A stretch of DNA of 64,000 nt, from the NCBI RefSeq assembly GCF_005517195.1, contig NZ_CP040244.1:5102001-5166000 (forward strand), read 5' to 3'. Positions 24,541 to 33,568 of this stretch are shown in pieces. Both the position numbers and the translations under genes were made by a program. The stretch's first letter is position 1. Each line of letters opens with the position of its first letter. The notes under the pieces were generated by a model. That model was not told the origin of the DNA. It saw only the letters and a list, made by a program, of their open reading frames with translations, and did not search any database. The stretch comes from Streptomyces vilmorinianum. GTDB lineage: Bacteria > Actinomycetota > Actinomycetes > Streptomycetales > Streptomycetaceae.

Positions 24541-25677
24541 TCAGGCGACGGAACCTATCCGTCCGTCCGGTGCGCGGGGGCCGTCGTGGTGGATCGGGGT
24601 GTGAGCGCCCGTCAGGGACACGCCGGAGCCGCCCCGGCGGTTGGCGACGATCTCGGCCGCGATGGACAGGGCCGTCTCCTCCGGGGTGCGAGCGCCGAGG
24701 TCGAGGCCGATCGGGGAGCGCAGGCGGGCGAGTTCGAGTTCGGTGACGCCGACCTCGCGCAGGCGCTTGTTGCGGTCCTCGTGGGTGCGCCGGGAGCCCA
24801 TCGCGCCGACGTAGGCGACGGGCAGCTTCAGTGCGGTTTCGAGGAGCGGGACGTCGAACTTGGCGTCGTGGGTGAGCACGCACAGGACCGTGCGGCCGTC
24901 GACGTCGGTCGACTCGAGGTAGCGGTGCGGCCATTCGACGACGATCTCGTCGGCCTCCGGGAAGCGGGCGGCGGTCGCGAAGACCGGCCGGGCGTCGCAC
25001 ACGGTGACGTGGTAGCCGAGGAACTTGCCGACCCGGACGAGGGCCGAGGCGAAGTCGATCGCGCCGAAGACGATCATGCGGGGGGCGGGGACGGAGGACT
25101 CGACCAGGAGGGTGAGCGGCTGTCCGCAGCGGCTGCCGTCCTCGCCGATCTCCACGGTGCCGGTGCGGCCCGCGTCCAGCATCGCGCGGGCCTCGGCCGC
25201 GGCGGTGCGGTCCAGCTCGGGGTGGCCGCCGAGGCCGCCCTCGTACGAACCGTCGGGGCGGACGAGCAGCGCCCGCCCTCTCAGGTCCTCGGGTCCTTCG
25301 GTGATCCGCGCCAGGGCCGCCGGCTCCCTGACGGCCGCCGCCGCCAGGGCTGCGGGGTAGACCCCGCCGCGTACCGGCGTGACGAGGATGTCGATGACTC
25401 CGCCGCAGGTCAGACCCACCGCGAAGGCGTCCTCGTCGCTGTATCCGAAGCGCTCGACGACGGTCTTGCCGTCTTCGATGGCCTGTTGGCACAGCTCGTA
25501 CACCGCGCCCTCCACACACCCGCCGGAGACCGAGCCGATCGCCGTGCCGTCGCTGTCGACGGCGAGCGCGGCGCCAGGCTGCCGGGGCGCGCTCCCGCCG
25601 ACCGCCACCACGGTGGCGACGGCGAAGGTGCGTCCCTGCTCGACCCACCGGTGCAGCTCTTCGGCGATGTCCAGCAT
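24541..25677 (-). CDS. xdhC: XdhC/CoxI-family molybdenum cofactor maturation protein
   Basis: A 378-aa protein needed to load sulfurated molybdopterin cofactor into xanthine dehydrogenase. The N-terminal XdhC domain shows GGSAPRQPGAALAV and GSVSGGCVEGAVYE; the C-terminal Rossmann domain shows IVFGAIDFASALVRVG and VGAMGSRRTHEDR. It is on the same strand and downstream of the permease and dehydrogenase genes, fitting one purine-catabolic unit. Confidence 0.92.
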   Translation of the reverse strand: MLDIAEELHRWVEQGRTFAVATVVAVGGSAPRQPGAALAVDSDGTAIGSVSGGCVEGAVYELCQQAIEDGKTVVERFGYSDEDAFAVGLTCGGVIDILVTPVRGGVYPAALAAAAVREPAALARITEGPEDLRGRALLVRPDGSYEGGLGGHPELDRTAAAEARAMLDAGRTGTVEIGEDGSRCGQPLTLLVESSVPAPRMIVFGAIDFASALVRVGKFLGYHVTVCDARPVFATAARFPEADEIVVEWPHRYLESTDVDGRTVLCVLTHDAKFDVPLLETALKLPVAYVGAMGSRRTHEDRNKRLREVGVTELELARLRSPIGLDLGARTPEETALSIAAEIVANRRGGSGVSLTGAHTPIHHDGPRAPDGRIGSVA

Positions 25678-25719
25678 CTCGAACTCCTCGATATGTGTGT
25701 GAAGGGCGGCGGTAAGGCG

Positions 25720-27195
25720 TCAGCCAACGCCGAGCCAGCTCTCGATCGGGTGGATCGCGAAGTACACGACGAAGATCGCGCACAGGCCCCACATGAAGGC
25801 GCCCACTTCGCGTGCCTTGCCCTGCGCCACCTTGATGACGGCGTAGGAGATGACACCGGCCGCGACACCCGTGGTGATGGTGTACGTGAACGGCATCAGG
25901 ACCACGGTGAGGAACACCGGGATCGCCACGGAGCGGTCGCTCCAGTCGACGTGCTTGGCGTTCTGCATCATCATCGCGCCGATGACGACCAGGGCCGCGG
26001 AGGCGACCTCGGCGGGCACGATCGCGGTGAGCGGGGTGAAGAAGAGGCAGGCCGCGAAGAACGCGCCGGTGACGACGGAGGACAGACCCGTACGGGCACC
26101 CTCGCCGACGCCGGTCGCCGACTCGACGAAGACGGTCTGGCCGGAGCCGCCGACGCCACCACCGATGACACCGCCGGCGCCGTCGATGAACAGGGCCTTG
26201 GACAGGCCCGGCATGCGGCCCTTGTCGTCCGCGAGGTTGGCCTCGGAGCCGACACCGATGATGGTGGCCATGGCGTCGAAGAAGCCTGCGAGCACCAGGG
26301 TGAAGACGATCATGGTGATCGTGATGTAGCCGACGTCGCCCCAGCCGCTGAAGGACACTTCGCCGATGAGCGAGAAGTCCGGGGTGGAGACAGCGCTGCC
26401 CTGGAGCTCGGGGGCTCCGGAGAACCAGGCGCCCGCGCCCTTGGCGGGGATGTCCGCGACGGCGTTGACGATCATGGCGATGACCGTGCCGGCGACGATG
26501 CCGATGAGGATGGCGCCGGGGATGTTGCGGGCCTGCAGCGCGAAGATCAGCAGCAGGGTCACCGCGAAGATCAGGACAGGCCAGCCCTGCAGCTCACCGA
26601 GCGGGCCCAGGGTGACCGGGCCTCCGCCGGGAGCGGGGTTCTCGTGGACGAAGCCGGCCTTGACGAAGCCGATGATGGCGATGAAGAGGCCGATGCCGAT
26701 CGTGATCGCGTGCTTGATCGCCAGCGGGATCGCGTTCATGATCATCTCGCGCAGGCCGGTGACCACCAGGAGGCAGATCACCACACCATAGGCCACACAC
26801 ATGGCCATGGCCTGCGGCCAGGTCATGACGGAGACGACCTGCGAGGAGAGCACACCGGAGACGCTGAGCCCCGCTGCGAGGGCGAGGGGGACCTTGCCCC
26901 AGAAGCCCATCAGCAGGGTGGTCACGGCGGCGGCCAGAGCGGTCGCCGTGATGAGGGCGGGCTGGCTGAGGACGTTTCCGTCCACATCCTTGCCGCCGAG
27001 GATCAGAGGGTTGAGCAGGAGAATGTACGCCATCGCCATGAAGGTGGTGACGCCGCCGCGGATCTCCGTCGCGACGGTGGATCCTCTCTCCGAGATGTGA
27101 AAGTACCGGTCGAGCCAAGAGCGGCCGGCGGGGACGTTGGAGCCGGAGCCCGCGTCCTCCGAGGCGGTCTTGGGCTCCACTGACGACTGGGTCAT
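25720..27195 (-). CDS. NCS2 purine permease, AzgA-like
   Basis: A 491-aa polytopic membrane protein with about 12-14 hydrophobic segments. The start YFHISERGSTVATEIRGG followed by TTFMAMAYILLLNPLIL is diagnostic of the AzgA-type guanine/hypoxanthine/adenine permeases, as is FFDAMATIIGVGSEA. ATG 27195 is chosen with GGGAG 8 nt upstream. It lies between the xanthine dehydrogenase genes and xdhC and supplies their substrate. Confidence 0.9.
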   Translation of the reverse strand: MTQSSVEPKTASEDAGSGSNVPAGRSWLDRYFHISERGSTVATEIRGGVTTFMAMAYILLLNPLILGGKDVDGNVLSQPALITATALAAAVTTLLMGFWGKVPLALAAGLSVSGVLSSQVVSVMTWPQAMAMCVAYGVVICLLVVTGLREMIMNAIPLAIKHAITIGIGLFIAIIGFVKAGFVHENPAPGGGPVTLGPLGELQGWPVLIFAVTLLLIFALQARNIPGAILIGIVAGTVIAMIVNAVADIPAKGAGAWFSGAPELQGSAVSTPDFSLIGEVSFSGWGDVGYITITMIVFTLVLAGFFDAMATIIGVGSEANLADDKGRMPGLSKALFIDGAGGVIGGGVGGSGQTVFVESATGVGEGARTGLSSVVTGAFFAACLFFTPLTAIVPAEVASAALVVIGAMMMQNAKHVDWSDRSVAIPVFLTVVLMPFTYTITTGVAAGVISYAVIKVAQGKAREVGAFMWGLCAIFVVYFAIHPIESWLGVG

Positions 27196-27323
27196 GGGGC
27201 CTACTCCCAAGGTTCAAAGGGGCACCCGCATAAGACTTTCCGAAGGTCAGACAAGCTGCGGGATTTGGGATGCTGCGTGGGCTGCACGACCCGGGGGACG
27301 GCCCGAGACGAACTGGGTGAATC

Positions 27324-27353
27324 GGTACTGCTGGTGGTGCCGGGTACTGCTGG
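27324..27353. repeat. 11-bp direct repeat upstream of purine permease
   Basis: GGTACTGCTGG occurs twice with a 19-bp period in the 227-bp gap between the permease start and the dehydrogenase stop. It may be a regulator site; no known box is recognised. The rest of this gap holds the 27360-27418 hairpin and no gene. Confidence 0.5.
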
Positions 27354-27359
27354 GGGTTG

Positions 27360-27418
27360 CTCCGGGCGGTACGGGCGGGGGAAGTGTGACGTTCCTGGGA
27401 GGCACGTACCGCCCGGAG
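27360..27418 (-). terminator. 14-bp stem hairpin after xanthine dehydrogenase large subunit
   Basis: Perfect arms CTCCGGGCGGTACG and CGTACCGCCCGGAG, loop 31 nt, beginning 4 nt after the dehydrogenase stop. It may end or attenuate transcription between the dehydrogenase genes and the permease, or protect an mRNA 3' end. Confidence 0.5.
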
Positions 27419-27422
27419 AGTC

Positions 27423-29822
27423 CTACAAGGTGCCGGTGAGCGCTTCGGGGCGGACCGGCGTCTTGTTGAGCTCCAGCCCCGTCGCGTTCCGGATCGCCGC
27501 GAGGACGGCCGGGGTCGACGACAGGGTCGGGGCCTCGCCGATGCCCCGCACGCCGTACGGCGCGTTGGGGTCGGCAAGCTCCAGATAGTCGACCGGGATG
27601 GTCGGCGTGTCGAGGATGGTCGGGATCAGGTAGTCCGTGAAGGAGGGGTTGCGCACCTTCGCGGTCTTCGGGTCGACGATGATCTCCTCCATCACCGCGA
27701 CGCCCAGGCCCTGGGTGGTGCCACCCTGGATCTGGCCGATGACGGAGAGCGGGTTGACCGCCTTGCCGACGTCCTGGGCGCAGGCCAGCTCGATCACCTT
27801 CACGAGGCCGAGCTCGGTGTCGACCTCCACCACCGCGCGGTGCGCCGCGAAGGCGTACTGCACGTGGCCGTTGCCCTGGCCGGTGACCAGGTCGAAGGCC
27901 TCGGTGGGGCGGTGGCGCCACTCCTCCTCGATCTGCACGACCTCGTCCCCGAGGACGTCCACGAGGGTCGCGAGGACCTCTCCGCCGTCGGTGACGACCT
28001 TGCCGCCCTCCAGGAGGAGTTCGGCGTTGGCCCAGGCCGGGTGGTACGAGCCGAACTTGCGCCGGCCGATCTCCAGGACCTTCTCGCGGACGAGTTCGCA
28101 GGAGTTCTTGATGGCGCCGCCGGTCATGTACGTCTGGCGGCCCGCGGAGGTCGAACCGGCCGAGCCCACCTGGGTGTCGGCGGGGTGGATGGTGACCTGC
28201 TGGACGCCGAGCTCGGTGCGGGCGATCTGCGCGTGGATGGTGACACCACCCTGGCCGACCTCCGCCGCGGCGGTGTGGACCGTGGCGACGGGCTCGCCGT
28301 TGATGACCTCCATGCGGATCTTGGCGGTCGAGTAGTCGTCGAAGCCCTCGGAGAAGCCGACGTTCTTGATGCCGACGGCGTAGCCGACACCGCGGACGAC
28401 GCCCTCGCCGTGCGTGGTGTTGGACAGACCGCCCGGCAGCGCGCGGACGTCCGCCGCCTCGCCGGCCGCGAGCCACTGCTGCTCCGGCGGCATCGGGCGG
28501 GCCTTGACCCGGCGAAGGAGCTCGGCGACCGGGGCCGGCGAGTCCACGAGCTGGCCGGTCGGCATGATCGTGCCCTGCTCCATGGCGTTGATCTGGCGGA
28601 ACTCCACCGGGTCCATGCCCAGCTTGGCCGCGACCTTGTCCATCTGGGCCTCGTACGCGAAGCAGGCCTGGACCGCGCCGAAGCCGCGCATGGCGCCGCA
28701 GGGCGGGTTGTTGCTGTAGAGGCCGATCGCCTCGATCTCGACGTCCTCGACGACGTACGGGCCGACCGAGAGGGACGCGGCGTTGCCGACGACCGAGGCC
28801 GTGGACGACGCGTAGGCGCCGCCGTCGAGCACGATCTTGCACTTCAGGTGCGTGAGCTTGCCGTCCTTGGTGGCGCCGTGCTCGTAGTAGAGCTTCGCCG
28901 GGTGGCGGTGGACGTGCCCGAAGAAGGACTCGTAGCGGTTGTAGACCATCTTCACCGGCTTGCCCGTGCGCAGCGCCAGCACGGAGGCGAGGATCTGCAT
29001 CGAGATGTCCTCGCGACCGCCGAACGCGCCGCCGACGCCGGCCATCGTCATGCGCACCTTCTCCTCGGGCAGGCCGAGGCAAGGCGCGATCTGCTTGAGG
29101 TCCGAGTGCAGCCACTGGGTGGCCACGTACAGGTCGACGCCGCCGTCCTCGGCCGGCACCGCGAGGCCGGACTCGGGGCCGAGGAAGGCCTGGTCCTGCA
29201 TGCCGAAGGTGTACTCGCCCTTGACGATGACGTCGGCGCGCTTGGCGGCCTCGGCGGCGTTGCCGCGGATGATCGGCTGGCGGTGCACGATGTTCGGGTG
29301 CGGGACGTGACCGGAGTGGTGGTCGTCGCGGTTCTCGTGGACCAGGATCGCGTCCGGGGCGAGCGCCGAGGCCTCATCGGTGATGAGGGGCAGCTCCCGG
29401 TAGTCGACCTTGATCTTCGCGGCGGCGCGGCGCGCGGTCTCCGGGTGGTCGGCGGCCACGAGGGCGACCGGCTCACCGTGGTGACGGACCTTGCCGTAGG
29501 CGAGAACCGGGGTGTCCTGGAACTCCATGCCGTAGTTCTTCGCGGCCGGCAGGTCCTCGTGCGTCAGGACGGCGTAGACGCCGTCCATCGCGAGCGCCTC
29601 GGAGGTGTCGATGGACACGATCTCGGCGTGCGCGACCGTGGACCGCAGGATCTGGCCCCACAGCATGTCCTCGTGCCACATGTCCGAGGAGTAGGCGAAC
29701 TCGCCGGTGACCTTCAGGGTGCCGTCCGGACGGAGGGTGGACTCGCCGACGCCGCCCTTGGTGTGGTTCTGGGTGACCTCGGTGGGCGTGCCCGCCGGTA
29801 CGGTGCGTGTGTTCTGAGCCAT
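27423..29822 (-). CDS. Xanthine dehydrogenase, molybdopterin-binding subunit
   Basis: A 799-aa molybdenum hydroxylase large subunit oxidising hypoxanthine/xanthine to urate. Visible elements are GEFAYSSDMWHEDMLWG, GGVGGAFGGREDISMQ, MRGFGAVQACFAYE, VEVGQGGVTIHAQIAR and the C-terminal NAPYGVRGIGEAP with the active-site Glu region. ATG 29822 is 2 nt after the 2Fe-2S gene stop. Last of three tightly packed genes in the order FAD, 2Fe-2S, Mo subunit. Confidence 0.92.
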   Translation of the reverse strand: MAQNTRTVPAGTPTEVTQNHTKGGVGESTLRPDGTLKVTGEFAYSSDMWHEDMLWGQILRSTVAHAEIVSIDTSEALAMDGVYAVLTHEDLPAAKNYGMEFQDTPVLAYGKVRHHGEPVALVAADHPETARRAAAKIKVDYRELPLITDEASALAPDAILVHENRDDHHSGHVPHPNIVHRQPIIRGNAAEAAKRADVIVKGEYTFGMQDQAFLGPESGLAVPAEDGGVDLYVATQWLHSDLKQIAPCLGLPEEKVRMTMAGVGGAFGGREDISMQILASVLALRTGKPVKMVYNRYESFFGHVHRHPAKLYYEHGATKDGKLTHLKCKIVLDGGAYASSTASVVGNAASLSVGPYVVEDVEIEAIGLYSNNPPCGAMRGFGAVQACFAYEAQMDKVAAKLGMDPVEFRQINAMEQGTIMPTGQLVDSPAPVAELLRRVKARPMPPEQQWLAAGEAADVRALPGGLSNTTHGEGVVRGVGYAVGIKNVGFSEGFDDYSTAKIRMEVINGEPVATVHTAAAEVGQGGVTIHAQIARTELGVQQVTIHPADTQVGSAGSTSAGRQTYMTGGAIKNSCELVREKVLEIGRRKFGSYHPAWANAELLLEGGKVVTDGGEVLATLVDVLGDEVVQIEEEWRHRPTEAFDLVTGQGNGHVQYAFAAHRAVVEVDTELGLVKVIELACAQDVGKAVNPLSVIGQIQGGTTQGLGVAVMEEIIVDPKTAKVRNPSFTDYLIPTILDTPTIPVDYLELADPNAPYGVRGIGEAPTLSSTPAVLAAIRNATGLELNKTPVRPEALTGTL

Positions 29823-29824
29823 CG

Positions 29825-30433
29825 TCAGACCGCCTCTCCCTGACGCTCCTGGCGAGCGGCCGCGAGGCGGACCGCGTCGAGGATCTTCTCGTAACCGGTG
29901 CAGCGACAGAGGTTGCCGGAGAGCGCCTCGCGGATGTCCGCGTCCGTCGGGGACGGGTTGCTCTCCAGCATCTCGTCGGCCGCGACCAGCAGACCGGGGG
30001 TGCAGAAACCGCACTGCACGGCGCCGGCGTCGATGAACGCCTGCTGGATCGGGGACAGTTCGACGCCCTCGCCGGTCTGCGAGTCCTGACCGGGCTTGGC
30101 CTCCCACCTCTTGGCCTCGTCGAGCGAGGTGCCGCAGGCGCCGGAGGCGCAGGCACCTCCTTCCCGATGGGCTTCCTCACGCTGCTTGGCGTACTCCGCC
30201 AGGCCCTCGACGGTGACGACCTCGCGGCCCTCGACCTGGCCGGCGGCGACCAGACACGAGCAGACCGGCACCCCGTCGAGACGGACGGTGCAGGAACCGC
30301 ACTCGCCCTGCTCGCAGGCGTTCTTGGAGCCGGGCAGACCCAGGCGCTCACGCAGAACGTAGAGAAGGGACTCGCCCTCCCAGACGTCGTCGGCTTCCTG
30401 CGGACGACCGTTGACCGTGAAATTCACGCGCAT
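29825..30433 (-). CDS. Xanthine dehydrogenase, 2Fe-2S subunit with Cys-containing insertion
   Basis: A 202-aa protein with two 2Fe-2S clusters: plant-type cluster from Cys40, 45, 48 and 60, and a second from Cys141, 144, 176 and 178 (CGFCTPG and CRC). Between the two domains, about residues 83-122, is an insertion of roughly 40 residues carrying Cys95 and Cys100 (CASGAC), absent from typical 150-170 aa subunits. It may be a flexible linker or an extra metal or redox site. Starts 2 nt after the FAD-subunit stop. Confidence 0.93.
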   Translation of the reverse strand: MRVNFTVNGRPQEADDVWEGESLLYVLRERLGLPGSKNACEQGECGSCTVRLDGVPVCSCLVAAGQVEGREVVTVEGLAEYAKQREEAHREGGACASGACGTSLDEAKRWEAKPGQDSQTGEGVELSPIQQAFIDAGAVQCGFCTPGLLVAADEMLESNPSPTDADIREALSGNLCRCTGYEKILDAVRLAAARQERQGEAV

Positions 30434-30435
30434 GG

Positions 30436-31326
30436 TTATGCAGCTCCCTCAAGCGTGCGGCCGCTGCCGCGGTACTGCTCCCAGGTCCAGCCGAGCTGGC
30501 GGCGGGCCATGATGCCGACCGCGTGCCGCCGGTACTTGGCGGTGCCTCGGACGTCGTCGATCGGGTTGCAGGCGCCGGAGACGAGCTCCGCGAACTGCTT
30601 GGCGATCGAGGGAGTGATGATCTTGCCGTTGTCCCAGAAGCCGCCCTCTTCGAGGGCCGCGTTCAGGAACTCCTCGGCGGCCGTCGCCCGCACCGGGGTC
30701 GGCGCGGCCGAGCCGATGCCGGTCCGCACGGTCCGGGTCTCCGGGTGGAGCGCGAGGCCGAAGGCGCAGACGGCGATGACCATCGCGTTGCGCGTACCGA
30801 CCTTGGAGTACTGCTGGGGCCCGTCCGCCTTCTGGATGTGGACGGTCTTGATGAGCTCGTCGGGCTCCAGCGCGTTGCGCTTCACGCCCTTGTAGAACTC
30901 GTCGATCGGGATGAACCGGGTGCCGCGCACCGACTCCACCTCGACCTCGGCGCCCGCCGCGAGCAGCGCGGGGTGGGCGTCACCGGCCGGGGACGCGGTG
31001 CCCAGGTTGCCGCCGACACCGCCGCGGTTGCGGATCTGCGGGGAGGCGACCGTGTGGGAGGCGAGCGCCAGACCCGGCAGTTCCTCGCGCAGGTTCTCCA
31101 TGATCTGCGTGTACGGGACGGAGGCGCCGAGGCGGACGTTCTCCTCGCCGACCTCCCACTCGCGCAGCAGCTCGATCCGGTTGAGGTCCAGGAGGTACTC
31201 GGGACGCCGGTGGTCGAAGTTGATCTCGACCATGATGTCGGTACCACCGGCGATGGGCACGGCCGTGGGGTGCTCGGCCTTGGCGGCGAGCGCCTCCTCC
31301 CAGCTGGCGGGGCGAAGGAAGTCCAT
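30436..31326 (-). CDS. Xanthine dehydrogenase, FAD-binding subunit
   Basis: A 296-aa CoxM-type FAD subunit that passes electrons to NAD+. Features are VPIAGGTDIMVEIN near residue 25, the ASPQIRNRGGVGGNLGTASP segment near residue 95, and a C-terminal CO-dehydrogenase flavoprotein domain. First gene of the dehydrogenase operon, divergent from pucR across a 367-bp gap; ends with TAA, unusual here. Confidence 0.93.
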   Translation of the reverse strand: MDFLRPASWEEALAAKAEHPTAVPIAGGTDIMVEINFDHRRPEYLLDLNRIELLREWEVGEENVRLGASVPYTQIMENLREELPGLALASHTVASPQIRNRGGVGGNLGTASPAGDAHPALLAAGAEVEVESVRGTRFIPIDEFYKGVKRNALEPDELIKTVHIQKADGPQQYSKVGTRNAMVIAVCAFGLALHPETRTVRTGIGSAAPTPVRATAAEEFLNAALEEGGFWDNGKIITPSIAKQFAELVSGACNPIDDVRGTAKYRRHAVGIMARRQLGWTWEQYRGSGRTLEGAA

Positions 31327-31693
31327 GGTGGCTCTCTTCTAGTGCTTCTAGTGATCGGGGGTCGTTCGTCGGGCCCGGGGGGACGGTCGGCCCTCGACTT
31401 CGAGTGTGTTCACGTGCTGTTAACGCGATGTGTGGCCTAGTACACAAGCCCCGCCCGCCGGGGTGCAGTCACCGAAAACATGAAGGAGTTGGCTGGTGAC
31501 CATGTTCGTCTTGTAGATTCGAACGAAAGGCGGGCCTCAGTAACCTCGCCGTTTTCCCCTGGAAACGGTGGCACCACGCCACCGACGACATCGCGACAGT
31601 TTCCGAAGCTGCCGGGGTCTGGGGAGGCGGCGCGGGCGAGCGCCGCCGAGAGTGACAGACGAGTGACGGACGAGAAGGAACGGCGGCGACGAG
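31327..31693. promoter_or_regulatory. Divergent control region between xanthine dehydrogenase operon and pucR (367 bp)
   Basis: No gene with good codon bias is seen. It contains an inverted repeat TGTGT-N8-ACACA at 31429-31446, about 100 bp from the dehydrogenase start, and a -10-like TAGATT at 31514-31519 pointing at pucR (weak TTGGCT 19 bp upstream). PucR is the natural candidate to bind here. Confidence 0.5.
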
Positions 31694-33385
31694 ATGCGGC
31701 TGCGCGCACTGCTGGAAACCGACGCGCTGGGGCTGCGCCTGCTCGGTGGTGAGGACGAGCTGGACCGCACCGTCCGCGGCGTGATGACGACGGACCTCAA
31801 GGATCCCAGCCGGTATCTCTCCGGTGGCGAGCTGGTCCTCACCGGACTCGCCTGGCTGCGGGAGCCCGAGGACGCGGAGCCGTTCGTCCGGATCCTGGCC
31901 TCCGCCGGGGTGGCGGCCCTGGCCGCCGGCGAGGCGGAACTCGGAGACATCCCGGACGATCTCGTGCAGGCGTGTTTGCGCCATCGGCTGCCGCTGTTCG
32001 CCGTCAACGAGTCCGTTGCGTTCGCGACGATCACCGAGCACGTTGTTCGACAGGTCTCCGGCGAGCGGGCGGGCGACCTGGCGGCGGTCGTCGATCGCCA
32101 CAGAAGGCTGATGACCTCCGGCCCCGCCGGAGGTGGCCCCGAGGTCGTCCTCGACCTCCTGGGCTCCGACCTGGACCTCCGGGCCTGGGTCCTCTCCCCC
32201 ACCGGCCGCCAGATCGCGGGCGCAGGGGAGCCGCTGGACGCCGGTCTCGCCGCGACCCTGGCCGGCGAGCACCTCGCCGCCACCCGGACCGGACGGCGCG
32301 GCCCCCACCGGGTGAGCGCCGCCGGAAGCACGTACTCCCTCTTCCCGATCCGCAACACCGGGCGCGGCGCCCCGCCCGCCGCCCGGGACGTACGGGAGAC
32401 CGTCCTGTCCGACTGGCTGCTCGCCGTCGAGGCGGACGCGGGCGACTGGCCCGCCGCCCGGCTCGACCTGCTCCAGGGCGTCACCCAGCTGATCGCCGTG
32501 GAGCGGGACCGGCGGGACGCGGCGCGCACGGTACGGCGCCGGCTCGCCCAGGAAGTCCTGGAACTGGTCCAGACAGGCGCCGCCCCGGCCGAGATCGCCG
32601 CCCGCCTGCGGGTGGCCGCCCCGGTCCTGCTGCCCGGTCTCGGGACCGCGCCGCACTGGCAGGTCGTCGTCGCCCGGGTCGAGTGGGATCCGGAGGGCGG
32701 CGCGGGCACGGTGGAGACCGGCCCCGTCGCCCAGGCGCTGCTCGAGGAGGTCCTGGTGGACCCCGCGACCGTGGGCGCCGACTCCGCCGACCGCATCGCC
32801 GTCGCCCATCACGGCGACGAGGCCATCGCCCTGGTCCCGCTGCCCGCGGGGCCGCTGCCGGACAGCGAGGACGAGGGCACCGGCGGCATCGGCCTGCACG
32901 CCGACGTGCTGCTCGCGACCGTACGGGAGCCCCTGTCGGCCGGTCTCGACGGTGACGGGCGCCTGACCCTCGGCGTCAGCGCGGCCGTCCACTCCGCGGA
33001 AGGCCTGCGCGGCGCCCTGGAGGAGGCCCGCCACGCCCGTCGCGTCGCCGCCGCCCGCCCCGGCCGCGTCTGCGCCGCCGGCCACCACGAGCTCGCCTCC
33101 CACGTCCTGCTCCTCCCGTTCGTCCCGGACGACGTCCGCCGCGCCTTCACCGCCCGGCTCCTCGACCCGCTGCGGGACTACGACCGCCGCCACCGCGCCG
33201 AGCTCATCCCCACGCTGGAGGCCTTCCTGGACTGCGACGGCTCCTGGACCCGCTGCGCGACCCGACTGCACCTGCATGTGAACACCCTGCGCTACCGGGT
33301 GGGCCGGATCGAGCAACTGACGGGCAGGGACCTGTCGCGTCTGGAGGACAAGCTGGACTTCTTCCTGGCCCTGCGCATGTCGTGA
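31694..33385 (+). CDS. pucR: PucR-family purine catabolism regulator
   Basis: A 563-aa regulator. The N-terminal 120 residues are a PucR ligand domain (MTTDLKDPSRYLSGGELVLT), the middle a variable GAF-like region, and the C-terminus the PucR/CdaR helix-turn-helix (CATRLHLHVNTLRYRVGRIE). Divergent from the xanthine dehydrogenase operon, which it is expected to activate or repress in response to purines. The ATG has GAAGGAA 13 nt upstream, rather distant. Confidence 0.9.
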   Translation: MRLRALLETDALGLRLLGGEDELDRTVRGVMTTDLKDPSRYLSGGELVLTGLAWLREPEDAEPFVRILASAGVAALAAGEAELGDIPDDLVQACLRHRLPLFAVNESVAFATITEHVVRQVSGERAGDLAAVVDRHRRLMTSGPAGGGPEVVLDLLGSDLDLRAWVLSPTGRQIAGAGEPLDAGLAATLAGEHLAATRTGRRGPHRVSAAGSTYSLFPIRNTGRGAPPAARDVRETVLSDWLLAVEADAGDWPAARLDLLQGVTQLIAVERDRRDAARTVRRRLAQEVLELVQTGAAPAEIAARLRVAAPVLLPGLGTAPHWQVVVARVEWDPEGGAGTVETGPVAQALLEEVLVDPATVGADSADRIAVAHHGDEAIALVPLPAGPLPDSEDEGTGGIGLHADVLLATVREPLSAGLDGDGRLTLGVSAAVHSAEGLRGALEEARHARRVAAARPGRVCAAGHHELASHVLLLPFVPDDVRRAFTARLLDPLRDYDRRHRAELIPTLEAFLDCDGSWTRCATRLHLHVNTLRYRVGRIEQLTGRDLSRLEDKLDFFLALRMS

Positions 33386-33404
33386 GTTCACCCGTTCGAC
33401 GTAA

Positions 33405-33429
33405 CCCGGCCGCCGAATCCGCGGCCGGG
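33405..33429 (+). terminator. Terminator hairpin after pucR
   Basis: CCCGGCCGC and GCGGCCGGG arms with a 7-base loop, 20 bp after the pucR stop. Confidence 0.6.
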
Positions 33430-33568
33430 GCCGCGTCTGCACCGGCGTAGACGCAATGCACTTGTGAAATAATTCACCTGACCCCTTGGCCAGCCACACC
33501 CGTTCGTGCTGAGATGCGGGCTCAACAGCTCAACTCAACAGCTCGATGGCGCGCTCGGGGAGGGCAAT

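Noticed and set aside
23416..27183. 1255-codon plus-strand open frame across the cellulase, XdhC and permease genes
   Set aside because: It spans three well-recognised minus-strand genes and their gaps and is a Gly/Asp/Arg/Val-rich antisense artefact.
27840..29843. 667-codon plus-strand open frame over xanthine dehydrogenase
   Set aside because: Antisense shadow of a clear molybdopterin subunit; repetitive Val/Asp/Arg/Gly composition.
31480..31752. Possible 90-aa gene in the xanthine dehydrogenase-pucR gap
   Set aside because: Third-position bias is weak, it overlaps the pucR start in another frame, and the region is needed for two promoters.
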